Assembly: GCF_009908165.1 (NCBI RefSeq) | Contig: NZ_JAAAUC010000008.1 | Location: 1-64,000 of the forward strand | Origin: Frigidibacter albus | GTDB lineage: Bacteria; Pseudomonadota; Alphaproteobacteria; Rhodobacterales; Rhodobacteraceae | Reading direction: 5' to 3' | DNA: 64,000 bases | Part shown: piece after piece, positions 34,539 through 43,544 of the stretch | How positions within the stretch are numbered: position 1 is the stretch's first letter | How the letters are laid out: each line of letters begins with the position of its first letter | Notes under the pieces: generated by a model | Database searches by the model: none | Seen by the model: only the letters and a program-made list of their open reading frames with translations | Told to the model about the DNA's origin: nothing | Made by a program: the position numbers and the translations under genes

Positions 34539-35444
34539 ATGACGAGTGGCACCACCGGGCGGATCGGCCTGACCACGGGCCTGCGCGGCGCGCTGCTGCT
34601 GGGCGCGGCCCTGGGCCTTTCGGCTTGCGAGGGCACGCAGATGCCCTTCGGGCTTGGCTCTGGCAACGGGGCAGAGGGCGCGCCGGTGCGGCAGGCGAGT
34701 TCCGCCACGCTGGTGGACCGCGATGTCGAGGCGCCCGAGGTGTTCGATGTGGCCGATCAGGGCCTGTGGGACGGGCGCCCCTCGCTTGGCGGGGTCTGGG
34801 TCGCGCATCCTGACGTGACCGATCCCGAACGGGTGATCATCCGCAACCCCGCCAATGGCAAGTTCATCATCGGCGCGCTGTTCCGACGCGAGCGCGACAT
34901 GCCCGGCCCGCGGCTGCAGGTCTCGTCTGACGCCGCCGGCGCGCTCGACATGCTGGCCGGCCAGCCTGCCGCGCTGCAGGTGACGGCGCTGCGCCGCGAG
35001 GAAAGCGCCGGAACCGCCACGGCCGAGACAGATCCGGCGATTGCCGCCGCCGAACCGATCGAGGCGACGCCGATCGACGCCGTGGCAAGTGCCGCCATCG
35101 ACCGCGCCGATCCGCCCGCCGCCCCGTCAGCCGATCCGTCAGCCGCCCCCACCGCCTCTGCCAATATCCCGCCCGCGCCGAAGCCCGCCGCCCCTGCCGC
35201 TGCGGCAGGCTCTGGCCGCCCGTATATCCAGATCGGCATCTTCAGCGTCGAGGCGAACGCAGACCGCGCCGCCGCCCAGATGACCGCCGCGGGCCTGACC
35301 CCGGCGATCCGCAAGGACGAAAGCCAGGGCAAGACCTTCTGGCGCGTCATCGTCGGCCCGCTGAACGGCGCCGATGAGCGTGCCGCGGCGGTGGCCAAGG
35401 TCAAGGGCCTCGGCTATCCCGACGCCTATGCCGTAAGCCGATAA
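34539..35444 (+). CDS. SPOR-domain lipoprotein
   Basis: A 301-aa lipoprotein. The signal ends with a lipobox (LLGAALGLSAC) at C29, so it is anchored in a membrane facing the periplasm. Residues about 60-140 form a conserved domain (VWVAHPDVTDPERVIIRNPA, FIIGALFRRERDMPGPRLQV) like the double-psi region of RlpA-type proteins in alphaproteobacteria, followed by an Ala/Pro linker and a C-terminal SPOR domain (GRPYIQIGIFSVEANADRAA, KTFWRVIVGPLNGADERAA) that binds denuded septal peptidoglycan. It precedes a D,D-carboxypeptidase gene by 59 bases, so both act on the cell wall. Confidence 0.82.
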   Translation: MTSGTTGRIGLTTGLRGALLLGAALGLSACEGTQMPFGLGSGNGAEGAPVRQASSATLVDRDVEAPEVFDVADQGLWDGRPSLGGVWVAHPDVTDPERVIIRNPANGKFIIGALFRRERDMPGPRLQVSSDAAGALDMLAGQPAALQVTALRREESAGTATAETDPAIAAAEPIEATPIDAVASAAIDRADPPAAPSADPSAAPTASANIPPAPKPAAPAAAAGSGRPYIQIGIFSVEANADRAAAQMTAAGLTPAIRKDESQGKTFWRVIVGPLNGADERAAAVAKVKGLGYPDAYAVSR

Positions 35445-35503
35445 TCCCCCCGGGGGCCGCGACAGGCCCCCGCCCTGCCCCAGACCCCGGAGCGACAAGA
35501 CCC

Positions 35504-36649
35504 ATGCTGAAACGCCTCCTCCACTCTGCCCTGATCGTGCTGGCATCGCTGGCCCCCGCCGCGGCCTATGAGACCAAGGCCAGTGCCGCCTGGGTCTATG
35601 ATCTGACCACGCAGACGGTGCTGCTGGAGAAGGATGCCGACATCCCGCTGCCCCCGGCCTCCATGTCCAAGCTGATGACGCTGAACATGCTGTTCGAGGC
35701 GCTGCGGGCGGGCACCGTGTCGATGGACACCCAGTTCTCGGTGTCGACCCGGGCGAAGGAAATGGGCGGCTCGACGATGTTCCTCAACGAGATGGACCGC
35801 CCGACGGTCGAGGAGCTGATCCGCGGCATCGTCATCAACTCGGGCAACGATGCCTGCGTGGTGGTCGCCGAGGGGCTGGCCGGGTCCGAGGAGACGTTCT
35901 CGCGGCAGATGACGGAACGGGCCCGCGCGCTTGGCATGAGCAATTCGACCTTCATGAACTCGTCGGGCTGGCCGGCCGAGGGCCACCGGATGAGCCTGCA
36001 TGACCTTGGCATCCTTGCCACGCGGCTGATCACCGAATTCCCCGAATACTACCCCTATTTCGCCATGACCGGCTTCAATTACGAAGACCGCGCCCCCAGC
36101 AATGCCAACAACCGCAATCCGCTGCTGGGGCTTGGCGTCGGCGCCGACGGGCTGAAGACCGGGCATACGCAAGAGGCCGGCTATGGGCTGGTGGGTTCGG
36201 CCGAGCAGAACGGCCGCCGCATCGTCTTCGTGATCTCGGGCCTCACCTCGGAGGCAGAGCGCCGGCAAGAGGCCGAGGCGCTGACCAACTGGGCGTTCCG
36301 GCAATTCGTGCTGCGCACCCTGGCCAAGGGCGGCACGCGGCTGGCCGAGGCCGAAGTGCATATGGGCGCCGCCGAGATGGTGGGGCTGGTGGTCGAGAAC
36401 GACCTGACGCTGCTGCTGCCGGCGCTGGCGCTGGCGCAAGAGGGGATCAAGGCCGAGGCGGTCTATCACGGCCCGATCTCGGCCCCGATCGCCGCGGGGC
36501 AGGTGCTGGGGGAACTGGTGCTCGACCTGCCCGATATGGAAGATATCCGCGTGCCGCTGGTGGCCGAGGCGGACGTGCCGGTGGGCGGTTTCGGCAAGCA
36601 CCTGTCGGTCGCCGCCAGCGCGCTGATGGCCCGCGTGTCGGGCAGCTGA
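35504..36649 (+). CDS. D-alanyl-D-alanine carboxypeptidase (PBP5/6 type)
   Basis: A 381-aa penicillin-binding protein of the DacA/DacC family. Signal peptide MLKRLLHSALIVLASLAPAA, then catalytic S53-M-S-K56, second motif SGN in VINSGNDACVV and third motif KTG in DGLKTGHTQEAGYG. It trims the terminal D-Ala of peptidoglycan pentapeptides in the periplasm. A beta-rich C-terminal domain (VYHGPISAPIAAGQVLGEL) completes the PBP5 layout. It sits between a SPOR lipoprotein and tmk in one co-directional block. Confidence 0.93.
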   Translation: MLKRLLHSALIVLASLAPAAAYETKASAAWVYDLTTQTVLLEKDADIPLPPASMSKLMTLNMLFEALRAGTVSMDTQFSVSTRAKEMGGSTMFLNEMDRPTVEELIRGIVINSGNDACVVVAEGLAGSEETFSRQMTERARALGMSNSTFMNSSGWPAEGHRMSLHDLGILATRLITEFPEYYPYFAMTGFNYEDRAPSNANNRNPLLGLGVGADGLKTGHTQEAGYGLVGSAEQNGRRIVFVISGLTSEAERRQEAEALTNWAFRQFVLRTLAKGGTRLAEAEVHMGAAEMVGLVVENDLTLLLPALALAQEGIKAEAVYHGPISAPIAAGQVLGELVLDLPDMEDIRVPLVAEADVPVGGFGKHLSVAASALMARVSGS

Positions 36650-36681
36650 GCCCAGGGCCAGGCGAAAGGACCGCAGGCGCG

Positions 36682-37293
36682 ATGTTCATCACCTTCGAGG
36701 GCATCGACGGGTCGGGCAAGTCCACCCAGGCGCGGCAGCTTGCCGAGGCCCTGCGCGGGGCCGGGCATGACGTGGTGCTGACGCGCGAGCCCGGCGGCAG
36801 CCCCGGCGCCGAGGAAATTCGCCGGCTGGTGCTGGAGGGCGACCCCGACCGCTGGTCGGCGGAGACAGAGATCCTGCTGTTCACCGCCGCCCGCCGCGAC
36901 CATCTGGAAAAGACCATCCGCCCTGCCCTCGCCGCCGGACGCATCGTCATCTCCGACCGCTTCGCCGACAGCACGAGGCTCTACCAGGGCATCACCCGCG
37001 GCGATCTGCGTGCGCAGGTGGATGCGCTGCACAGCCTGATGATCGGCCGCGAGCCGGACCTGACCTTCATCATCGACATCGACCCCGCCGTCGGCCTCGC
37101 CCGCGCCTTCGCCCGCAAGGGCACCGAGGAACGGTTCGAGGATATGGGTGAGGCGATGCAGCACACCATGCGCGCCGGCTTCCTCGCTTTGGCCGCCGAG
37201 TTTCCCGCCCGCTGCGTGGTGATCGACGGGGGGCGCGATCCGGGCGCCGTCGCCGCCGATGTGCTGGCTGTGGCGCAGGGGCGCTTGGCATGA
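36682..37293 (+). CDS. tmk: Thymidylate kinase
   Basis: A 203-aa kinase converting dTMP to dTDP for DNA synthesis. P-loop EGIDGSGKST (residues 6-15), LTREPGGSPGAEEIR (substrate-binding Arg), VISDRFADSTRLYQG (DRF motif), and the C-terminal FEDMGEAMQHTMRAGF. The stop overlaps the holB start by four bases (ATGA), the tmk-holB-tatD order usual in bacteria. Confidence 0.96.
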   Translation: MFITFEGIDGSGKSTQARQLAEALRGAGHDVVLTREPGGSPGAEEIRRLVLEGDPDRWSAETEILLFTAARRDHLEKTIRPALAAGRIVISDRFADSTRLYQGITRGDLRAQVDALHSLMIGREPDLTFIIDIDPAVGLARAFARKGTEERFEDMGEAMQHTMRAGFLALAAEFPARCVVIDGGRDPGAVAADVLAVAQGRLA

Positions 37294-38438
37294 GGGCGCC
37301 CCGCACCTCCACCGAACTCGCCGAGCCGCTGCCCGAGGCTGACCGCGTCGAAGGCGCGCCGCATCCGCGCGACACGGGCCACCTGTTCGGGCAGGCCAAG
37401 GCCGAGGCCGGGTTCCTCGACGCCTTCGCCACCGGCCGCCTGCATCACGGCTGGATGCTCACCGGCCCGCGCGGCGTCGGCAAGGCCACCCTCGCCTGGC
37501 GCATCGCCCGCTTCCTGCTGGCGACCCCGGAGGCCGAGGACGCGGGCATGTTCGGCGCCCCCCCGCCCCCCACGACGCTCGACATTCCCGCCGACCACCC
37601 GGTGGCCCGCCGGATGCACTCCCTCTCGGAATCCCGCCTGTTCCTGCTGCGTCGCACCTGGGACGAGGACAAGTCGCGGATGCGCGCCGTGATCGGCGTC
37701 GACGAGGTGCGCCGCCTCAAATCCTTCTTCAACTTCTCCGCCGCCGATGGCGGCCGCCGCGTGGCGATCATCGACGCCGCCGACGAGATGAACCCCAATG
37801 CCGCCAATGCCCTGCTGAAACTGCTGGAGGAACCCCCCGCAGGCGCCACGCTGCTGATGGTCGCGCACCAGCCCTCCAGCCTCTTGCCCACCATCCGCTC
37901 GCGGGTGCGCGAGCTGCGGCTTGGCACCTTGAGCGCCGAGGAGATGGCGGCGGCGCTGGCACAGGCGGGCACCGAAACCACCCATGCCGCCGCGCTGGCC
38001 GAGCTGTCCGCCGGATCGGTCGGCGAGGCGATCCGGCTGGTCAACCTCGATGGCCTGCGCGCCTACACGCAGATGGTCGACCTCTTCGCCGGGATGCCGC
38101 GGCTCGACCGGATCCGCGCCCTGCAACTGGCCGACAGCGCCGGGGGCCGCGCCGCCGAAGGCCGCTTCGATGTACTGCTGACCCTCTTCGACCTGTTCCT
38201 CGCCCGCCTCGCCCGCGCCGGGGTCGCAGGCCCGCCCGCGACCGAGGCCGCGCCCGGCGAGGCGCAGCTGTTTGCCCGGCTCGCGCCCACCCCCGCGGCA
38301 GGTCGCCTCTGGGCGCAGCGCCAGCAGGATCTGGGCGCGCGGGCGCGTCATGGTCGGGCGGTCAACCTTGACCCTGCCGCGCTTCTCATGGATATGGTGC
38401 TGCAGGTGAACGAGACGGCGGCCCGGCTGGCCGCTTGA
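37290..38438 (+). CDS. holB: DNA polymerase III delta' subunit
   Basis: A 382-aa clamp-loader delta' subunit. HHGWMLTGPRGVGKATLAWR carries a Walker A-like loop, RVAIIDAADEMNPNAANALL with KLLEEPPAGATLLMV is the conserved sensor-1/SRC-like region, and the C-terminal collar helices follow. Delta' works with gamma/tau and delta to load the sliding clamp. The ATG overlaps tmk by four bases and tatD follows 13 bases later. The N-terminus starts with a polar tail before the domain. Confidence 0.93.
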   Translation: MRAPRTSTELAEPLPEADRVEGAPHPRDTGHLFGQAKAEAGFLDAFATGRLHHGWMLTGPRGVGKATLAWRIARFLLATPEAEDAGMFGAPPPPTTLDIPADHPVARRMHSLSESRLFLLRRTWDEDKSRMRAVIGVDEVRRLKSFFNFSAADGGRRVAIIDAADEMNPNAANALLKLLEEPPAGATLLMVAHQPSSLLPTIRSRVRELRLGTLSAEEMAAALAQAGTETTHAAALAELSAGSVGEAIRLVNLDGLRAYTQMVDLFAGMPRLDRIRALQLADSAGGRAAEGRFDVLLTLFDLFLARLARAGVAGPPATEAAPGEAQLFARLAPTPAAGRLWAQRQQDLGARARHGRAVNLDPAALLMDMVLQVNETAARLAA

Positions 38439-38451
38439 GGAAAGCCGGACC

Positions 38452-39306
38452 ATGCCCCAGACCCCTGCCCAAGACAGCACTGGCGGCCTCGCGCTGCCAA
38501 AAAACGCCAGCCCCGAAATAGTCGACAGCCACTGCCATCTGGATTTCCCGGACTTCGCCAGCGAGGTGCCGCAGGTGGTTGCCCGCGCGCGCGCCGCCGG
38601 GGTCACGCGGATGGTGACGATCTGCACGCGGCTGGCCAGCGAGCCTGCCGTGCGCGCCATTGCCGAGGCGCATGACGGCGTGTTCTACGCCGCCGGCACC
38701 CATCCGATGCGCGCCGGCGAAGAGCCGATGGCGACGGTGGAGCAGCTTGTCGCCCTCGCCCGCCACCCCAAATTCGTGGGCATCGGCGAGACCGGGCTGG
38801 ACTACCACTACAGCGCCGACAGCGCCGCGGCGCAGCAGGAAAGCCTGCGCCTCCATATCGCCGCCGCGCGCGAGACCGGCCTGCCGCTAATCATCCATGC
38901 CCGCGATGCCGATGACGACATGGCCCGCATCCTCGCCGAGGAACACCGCGCCGGGGCCTATGGCTGCGTGATGCATTGCTTCTCCTCGGGCGCGGACCTG
39001 GCGCAGGCGGCGCTGGAGCTTGGCTTCTACCTGTCGATGTCCGGCATCGCCGCCTTCCCCAAATCGGCTGACCTGCGCGCCATCTTCGCCGCCGCCCCGC
39101 TGGACCGGATCCTGCTGGAAACCGACTCCCCCTACCTCGCCCCGCCCCCGCATCGCGGGCGCCGCAACGAGCCCGCCTATACCGCCCATACCGCCCGCGT
39201 CGGGGCCGAGGTGTTCGGGCTGACCCTGCCCGAGTTCGCCGCCGCCACCAGCGCCAATTTTGACCGGCTCTTCACCCGCGCCGTTGCCAAGGCGCAGGCG
39301 GCATGA
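38452..39306 (+). CDS. TatD family metal-dependent deoxyribonuclease
   Basis: A 284-aa TIM-barrel hydrolase of the TatD family: VDSHCHLDF (residues 24-32) gives the HxH metal pair, GETGLDYHY the Glu, LIIHARDADDD the His, VMHCFSSGADLAQ the next His and LETDSPYLAPPPHRGRRNEP the final Asp. TatD proteins trim DNA 3' ends and help in DNA repair or D-aminoacyl-tRNA hydrolysis. The first about 20 residues are a variable tail; a later start is possible. It overlaps the next gene by four bases. Confidence 0.92.
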   Translation: MPQTPAQDSTGGLALPKNASPEIVDSHCHLDFPDFASEVPQVVARARAAGVTRMVTICTRLASEPAVRAIAEAHDGVFYAAGTHPMRAGEEPMATVEQLVALARHPKFVGIGETGLDYHYSADSAAAQQESLRLHIAAARETGLPLIIHARDADDDMARILAEEHRAGAYGCVMHCFSSGADLAQAALELGFYLSMSGIAAFPKSADLRAIFAAAPLDRILLETDSPYLAPPPHRGRRNEPAYTAHTARVGAEVFGLTLPEFAAATSANFDRLFTRAVAKAQAA

Positions 39307-40097
39307 CCCTGCGCTTCACCATCCTCGGATGTGGCTCCTCCGGCGGGGTGCCGCGGCTTGGCAACCACTGGGGCGAATGCGACCCGGAAAACCCGCGCAA
39401 CACCCGCCTGCGCTGCTCGATGCTGGTGGAGCGCATGGGCCCCCGCGGCACCACCCGCGCGCTGATCGACACCACGCCCGACATGCGCACCCAGCTGCTG
39501 CGCGCCGGGATTGGCGAGCTCGATGCCGTGGTCTTCACCCATGCCCATGCCGACCACACCCACGGGCTCGACGACCTCCGCCAGATCGTGTTCAACACCC
39601 GCCAGCGCCTGCCGGTCTGGGCCGATGGCGCCACGCAGGACTCGCTCTATGCCCGCTTCGGCTATGCCTTCGCGCAGCCCGAGGGCTCGGCCTATCCGCC
39701 GATCTGCGACATGCATTCGATCCGCGGCGCCTTCCGGATCGAGGGCGCCGGCGGCCCGATCCCGTTCCTGCCGCTGAAGGTCGCGCATGGCGGTATCGAC
39801 GCGCTTGGCTTCCGCATCGGCACCCTGGTCTACATGCCCGACGTGTCTGAGATCTATGAGGCGGTCTGGCCGCATCTGGCGGGGCTGGAGGTCTTCGTGA
39901 TCGACGCCCTGCGCCGCATCCCGCACCCGACCCATGCCCATCTGGCGCTGGCGCTGGAATGGATCGAGCGCGCGGCCCCGGCCCGCGCCGTGCTGACCAA
40001 CATGCATATCGACCTCGACCATGACCGTGTCGCCGCCGAGACCCCTGCCCATGTGATCCCGGCCTTCGACGGCATGGTGATCGAATTGGGCCTCTGA
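39303..40097 (+). CDS. MBL-fold metallohydrolase (PhnP-like)
   Basis: A 264-aa metallo-beta-lactamase-fold hydrolase. The H80-x-H82-x-D84-H85 zinc motif lies in FTHAHADHTHGLDDLR, and HLALALEWIERAAPARAVLT with THAH and NMHIDLDHD supply later ligands. It resembles PhnP and the hydrolase next to tatD/holB in many proteobacteria, so it probably cleaves cyclic phosphodiesters, but the substrate here is not known. The gene overlaps tatD by four bases and ends 4 bases before the AEC transporter. Confidence 0.9.
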   Translation: MTLRFTILGCGSSGGVPRLGNHWGECDPENPRNTRLRCSMLVERMGPRGTTRALIDTTPDMRTQLLRAGIGELDAVVFTHAHADHTHGLDDLRQIVFNTRQRLPVWADGATQDSLYARFGYAFAQPEGSAYPPICDMHSIRGAFRIEGAGGPIPFLPLKVAHGGIDALGFRIGTLVYMPDVSEIYEAVWPHLAGLEVFVIDALRRIPHPTHAHLALALEWIERAAPARAVLTNMHIDLDHDRVAAETPAHVIPAFDGMVIELGL

Positions 40098-40101
40098 CCG
40101 G

Positions 40102-41040
40102 ATGCAGGCCCTTCTCGACGTCATCCTGCCGGTCTTCCTGATCATCGGCTTTGGCTATGTCGCCGCCTGGCGCGGCCTCTTCAACGAAAGCGCGGTCGAG
40201 GGCGTGATGCGCTTCGCGCAGAACTTCGCGGTGCCGGTGCTGCTGTTCAAGTCGATCTCGGGCCTTGATCTCGCGGCAAGCTGGGACCCGCGGATCCTGG
40301 TCAGCTTCTATACCGGCGCCTTCCTCAGCTTCGGCCTCGGCTTTGCCGGCTCGATCTGGCTGTTCCGCCGGCCTGCAACCGATGCCGTGGCGATCGGGTT
40401 CTGCTGCCTGTTCTCCAACTCGCTGCTGATGGGCATCCCGATCACCGAGCGCGCCTATGGCACCGAGGCGCTGGCCGGCAACTTCGCCATCATCTCGATC
40501 CACTCGCCGCTGCTCTACGGCTTCGGCATCACCCTGATGGAGATCGTGCGCAACCATGGCCGCGGCACCAGCCCGGCCCGGGTGGCGCTGGCGGCATTGG
40601 CCGGCATCGCCCGCACCCCGCTGGTGATCGGCATCGCCGCCGGGCTGGCGGTGAACCTGACCGGGCTGCCGGTGCCGGGCGTGGTCGGCGCCGCCGTGGC
40701 GATGATGGCCAGCGCCGCCCTGCCCGCGGCCCTCTTCGGCCTTGGCGGCGTGCTGCTGCGCTACCGGCCCGAGGGCGATTTCCGCACCATCGCCATGGTC
40801 TGCGTGCTGTCGCTGGTACTGCATCCGGCGGTCGCCTATGCCACCGGCCGCTGGGGGCTGGGGCTCGACACGGCAGGGATGCGCTCCTCGGTCGTCACCG
40901 CCTCGATGGCGCCGGGGGTCAATGCCTATCTCTTTGCCAACATGTATGGCGCGGCCCGTCGCGTTGCCGCCTCCAGCGTGCTGATCGCCACCGCGCTCTC
41001 GGCCTTCACGATCTGGGGCTGGCTGGCGATCCTGCCGTAG
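40102..41040 (+). CDS. AEC family transporter
   Basis: A 312-aa membrane protein with about ten helices in two five-helix repeats (MQALLDVILPVFLIIGFGY, MRFAQNFAVPVLLFKSISGL, VASIAGLAVNLTG-like region), matching the auxin efflux carrier family. These proteins move organic anions such as malate. It is the last gene of the SPOR-to-AEC block and is followed by two large perfect hairpins before the convergent ABC importer genes. Confidence 0.88.
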   Translation: MQALLDVILPVFLIIGFGYVAAWRGLFNESAVEGVMRFAQNFAVPVLLFKSISGLDLAASWDPRILVSFYTGAFLSFGLGFAGSIWLFRRPATDAVAIGFCCLFSNSLLMGIPITERAYGTEALAGNFAIISIHSPLLYGFGITLMEIVRNHGRGTSPARVALAALAGIARTPLVIGIAAGLAVNLTGLPVPGVVGAAVAMMASAALPAALFGLGGVLLRYRPEGDFRTIAMVCVLSLVLHPAVAYATGRWGLGLDTAGMRSSVVTASMAPGVNAYLFANMYGAARRVAASSVLIATALSAFTIWGWLAILP

Positions 41041-41045
41041 CAAGA

Positions 41046-41200
41046 GGGGGGCTTTGCGCCCCCCACGCCCTGCGGGCTCCCCCCGCAGGATATTTGGAAA
41101 AGGCAAAGCGCAAGAGCGCCTGTCTCCTTTGCCTTTTCCAAATATCCTCGGGGGGTGAAACAGGGAGGGGGGCAGAAGGCCCCCCTCCCTGTTTCACCCC
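41046..41200. repeat. Paired hairpin-GGATATTT repeats, copies 2 and 3 in inverted order
   Basis: A G6/C6 hairpin (41046-41064) precedes a perfect 21-base inverted repeat: GGATATTTGGAAAAGGCAAAG-type arms at 41088-41108 and 41127-41147. Right after it a second perfect 21-base inverted repeat has arms at 41152-41172 and 41180-41200 with a 7-base loop. The last arm covers the stop codon of the permease gene (41194). The block lies between convergent genes and is a good bidirectional terminator. Confidence 0.75.
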
Positions 41201-42114
41201 GCCGTCACCCCGCGCAGCTTCTCGCTCCGCCGCCGCAGGATCTCCACCGTCGCCAGCAGCGCGATCGACACCACCACCAGGATCGTCGCCACAGCGAGGA
41301 TCGCCGGGCTGATCTGCTCGCGGATGCCGTTCCACATCTGCCGCGGGATCGTCTGTTCGTCATGGCCGGCGATGAACAGCACCATCACCACCTCATCGAA
41401 GGAGGTGACGAAGGCAAACAGCGCGCCCGAGACCACGCCGGGCAGGATCAGCGGCATGATCACCTTGAAGAAGGTGGTGCGCGGATTGGCGCCAAGGCTG
41501 GCGGCGGCACGGCTCAGCGAGTGATCAAACCCCGACAGGGTGGCGGTGACGGTGATGATCACGAAGGGGATCCCCAGCGTCGCATGGGCCATGATGATGC
41601 CAAGATAGGGCACGCCCCATTTCTGGATCTCGATCTTCGAGTAGAAGAAGAAGAGGCCGGTGGCGGTGATGATGATCGGCACGATCATCGGCGAGATCAG
41701 CACCGCCATGATCGACCGCCGCCAGGGCATCTCGGACCGCGACAGGCCAAGCGCTGCCAGCGTACCGAGCCCGGTGGCGAGGATGGTGGAGAAGAAGCCG
41801 ATGATGATCGAGTTCCAGGCCACGTCGAACCAGGTCGCGTTGGCCAGCACGTCGCGCCACCAGGACCAGTCGCGCGGGCCATCGGGCGCCTGCATGCCGA
41901 AGGTCAGCAGCATGTCGTACCAGCGCAGCGAATACCCCTCGGGGTCGAAGGACAGCATCTTTTCCGTGAAGGTGAAATAGGGCTCGGCATTGAACGAGAG
42001 CGGGATCACGATCAGGATCGGCGCGATCAGGAAGATGAAGATCGCGGTGCAGATCACCTTGTAGGTCCAGTGCCAGACCCGTTCGAGCGGCGAGGCGTAG
42101 ATCGGAAGCGCCAT
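41194..42114 (-). CDS. ABC transporter permease (PotC type)
   Basis: A 306-aa inner-membrane permease of the polyamine family with six helices and the EAA loop (SLSRAAASLGANPRTTFFKV, IMPLILPGVVSGALFAFVTS). It is the second channel subunit of the importer encoded at 41194-45822. It ends in a perfect hairpin that overlaps its stop codon. AAGGAG precedes the ATG at 42114. Polyamines (spermidine or putrescine) are the likely substrates by family, not proved. Confidence 0.9.
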   Translation of the reverse strand: MALPIYASPLERVWHWTYKVICTAIFIFLIAPILIVIPLSFNAEPYFTFTEKMLSFDPEGYSLRWYDMLLTFGMQAPDGPRDWSWWRDVLANATWFDVAWNSIIIGFFSTILATGLGTLAALGLSRSEMPWRRSIMAVLISPMIVPIIITATGLFFFYSKIEIQKWGVPYLGIIMAHATLGIPFVIITVTATLSGFDHSLSRAAASLGANPRTTFFKVIMPLILPGVVSGALFAFVTSFDEVVMVLFIAGHDEQTIPRQMWNGIREQISPAILAVATILVVVSIALLATVEILRRRSEKLRGVTAG

Positions 42115-42135
42115 GGCGGTCTCCTTGGCCGGCGG

Positions 42136-42191
42136 CCGGGGGCGCTGCCCCCGGACCCCCGGGATATTTTTGCAAAGAAGATGAGCAGAAG
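42136..42191 (+). repeat. Hairpin-GGATATTT repeat, copy 4, between two permease genes
   Basis: CCGGGGGC and GCCCCCGG (42136-42143 and 42147-42154) form a tight hairpin, followed by ACCCCCGGGATATTTTT and the tail GCAAAGAAGATGAGCAG. It lies between the potB-type stop (42195) and the potC-type start (42114), inside one operon, and may lower expression of the last gene. Confidence 0.7.
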
Positions 42192-42194
42192 CGG

Positions 42195-43472
42195 TCAGCC
42201 CAGTTTCAGATTGTCGATGCCAATGAGGCGGTCGTAGAGCCAGTAGAGGATCAGCACCCCGGCCAGCAGCAGCGCGGCGAGCGCGGCGGCGAGCGACCAG
42301 TTCAGGCTGTCCTGCATGTGATAGGCGATCAGGTTCGAGATCAGCTGGCCCGAAGCGCCGCCGACCAGCGCCGGGGTGATGTAATAGCCCACCGACAGGA
42401 TGAAGACCAAGAGCGCCCCCGCCCCGATCCCCGGCAGCGTCTGCGGCAGGTAGACCCGGCGGAAGGCGGTCCAGCTGGTGGCGCCGAGGCTGCGGGCGGC
42501 GCGCACATAGCTGGGGTTGATCGGGCGCATCACCGAGTAGAGCGGCAAGATCATGAAGGGCAGCAGGATATGGGTCATCGCGATGATGGTGCCGGCCTGG
42601 TTGTACATCATCTGGATCCGGCTTTCATTGCCGACCAGCCCGAGGGCTACCATCGTGTTGTTGATCACGCCCTGTTCCTGCAGCATCACCATCCAGCTGG
42701 TCGTGCGCACCAGAAGCGAGGTCCAGAACGGCAGCAGCACGAGGATCATCAACAGGTTCGACTTTGCCAGCGGCAGCACCGCCAGCAGATGCGCCACCGG
42801 ATAGGCCAGGATCAGGCACAGCCCGGTGATCAGCGCCGAGAGCCACAGCGTGCGCATGAACAGCATCCCGTAGATGCGCCGGTCCTCTGGCGCGCGGACG
42901 ATGTCGCCATTCTCGTCGCGGGCCAGGTCCAGCGCCGCCAGGTAGAAGTTGGCGCTGTAGGCCGAGGAGACGGAGCGCATCACCCCCCAAAGCTGCGGGT
43001 CGCCCCATTTGGCGTTGAGATCCAGCAGCGCCTCGCGGTAGGGCGGCTCCAGATCCTCGGCATTGCGTCCCGCCGAGGTGAAGAGCGAGCGGGTGCCCGA
43101 CAGCTCATAATTCACGCGGGTGCCGACGACGCCAATGGTGCGCGCCTCGGCGGCGGCGGCAATGTCGGCGACCAGCGCCGCATAGGCGGCCTCATCGGGC
43201 GCGTCCCCGGCCTTGGTCTCGTCGAACCAGGCCGAGATCTGCGGCATGTTGGCCGAGAACCCGTCATTGTGGATCGACCGGAACAGCAATTGCCCGATCG
43301 GCACCACGAAGGTGATCACGATGAAGGCCAGCAGCGGCACCACCAGCAGCAGCGCCTTGCGCCTCGCCCGGGCCTGCGCATGGGCCAGCGCCTGTTTCAG
43401 CGGCTTGCCGTCGGCGGTGGTCAGCAGACCGCCGCGCAGACCCTCGCCGCCGCTTGTCTCGATAGCGACCAT
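42195..43472 (-). CDS. ABC transporter permease (PotB type)
   Basis: A 425-aa permease, longer than E. coli PotB because of a periplasmic loop of about 160 residues after the first helix. The EAA loop RAARSLGATSWTAFRRVYLP with LPGIGAGALLVFILSVGYYI is near the C-terminus. Start 43472 (MVAIETSGGEG) follows GGGGGTG; an upstream ATG at 43505 is less likely. The long loop is usual for Rhodobacterales PotB-like proteins. It is followed by copy 4 of the hairpin repeat. Confidence 0.9.
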   Translation of the reverse strand: MVAIETSGGEGLRGGLLTTADGKPLKQALAHAQARARRKALLLVVPLLAFIVITFVVPIGQLLFRSIHNDGFSANMPQISAWFDETKAGDAPDEAAYAALVADIAAAAEARTIGVVGTRVNYELSGTRSLFTSAGRNAEDLEPPYREALLDLNAKWGDPQLWGVMRSVSSAYSANFYLAALDLARDENGDIVRAPEDRRIYGMLFMRTLWLSALITGLCLILAYPVAHLLAVLPLAKSNLLMILVLLPFWTSLLVRTTSWMVMLQEQGVINNTMVALGLVGNESRIQMMYNQAGTIIAMTHILLPFMILPLYSVMRPINPSYVRAARSLGATSWTAFRRVYLPQTLPGIGAGALLVFILSVGYYITPALVGGASGQLISNLIAYHMQDSLNWSLAAALAALLLAGVLILYWLYDRLIGIDNLKLG

Positions 43473-43544
43473 TATGTTCACCCCCGGTCCGGTGGGGCGG
43501 CGCACCCGGCGCCGCCCCGATATGTCACGCGAAATCCGAAACGC

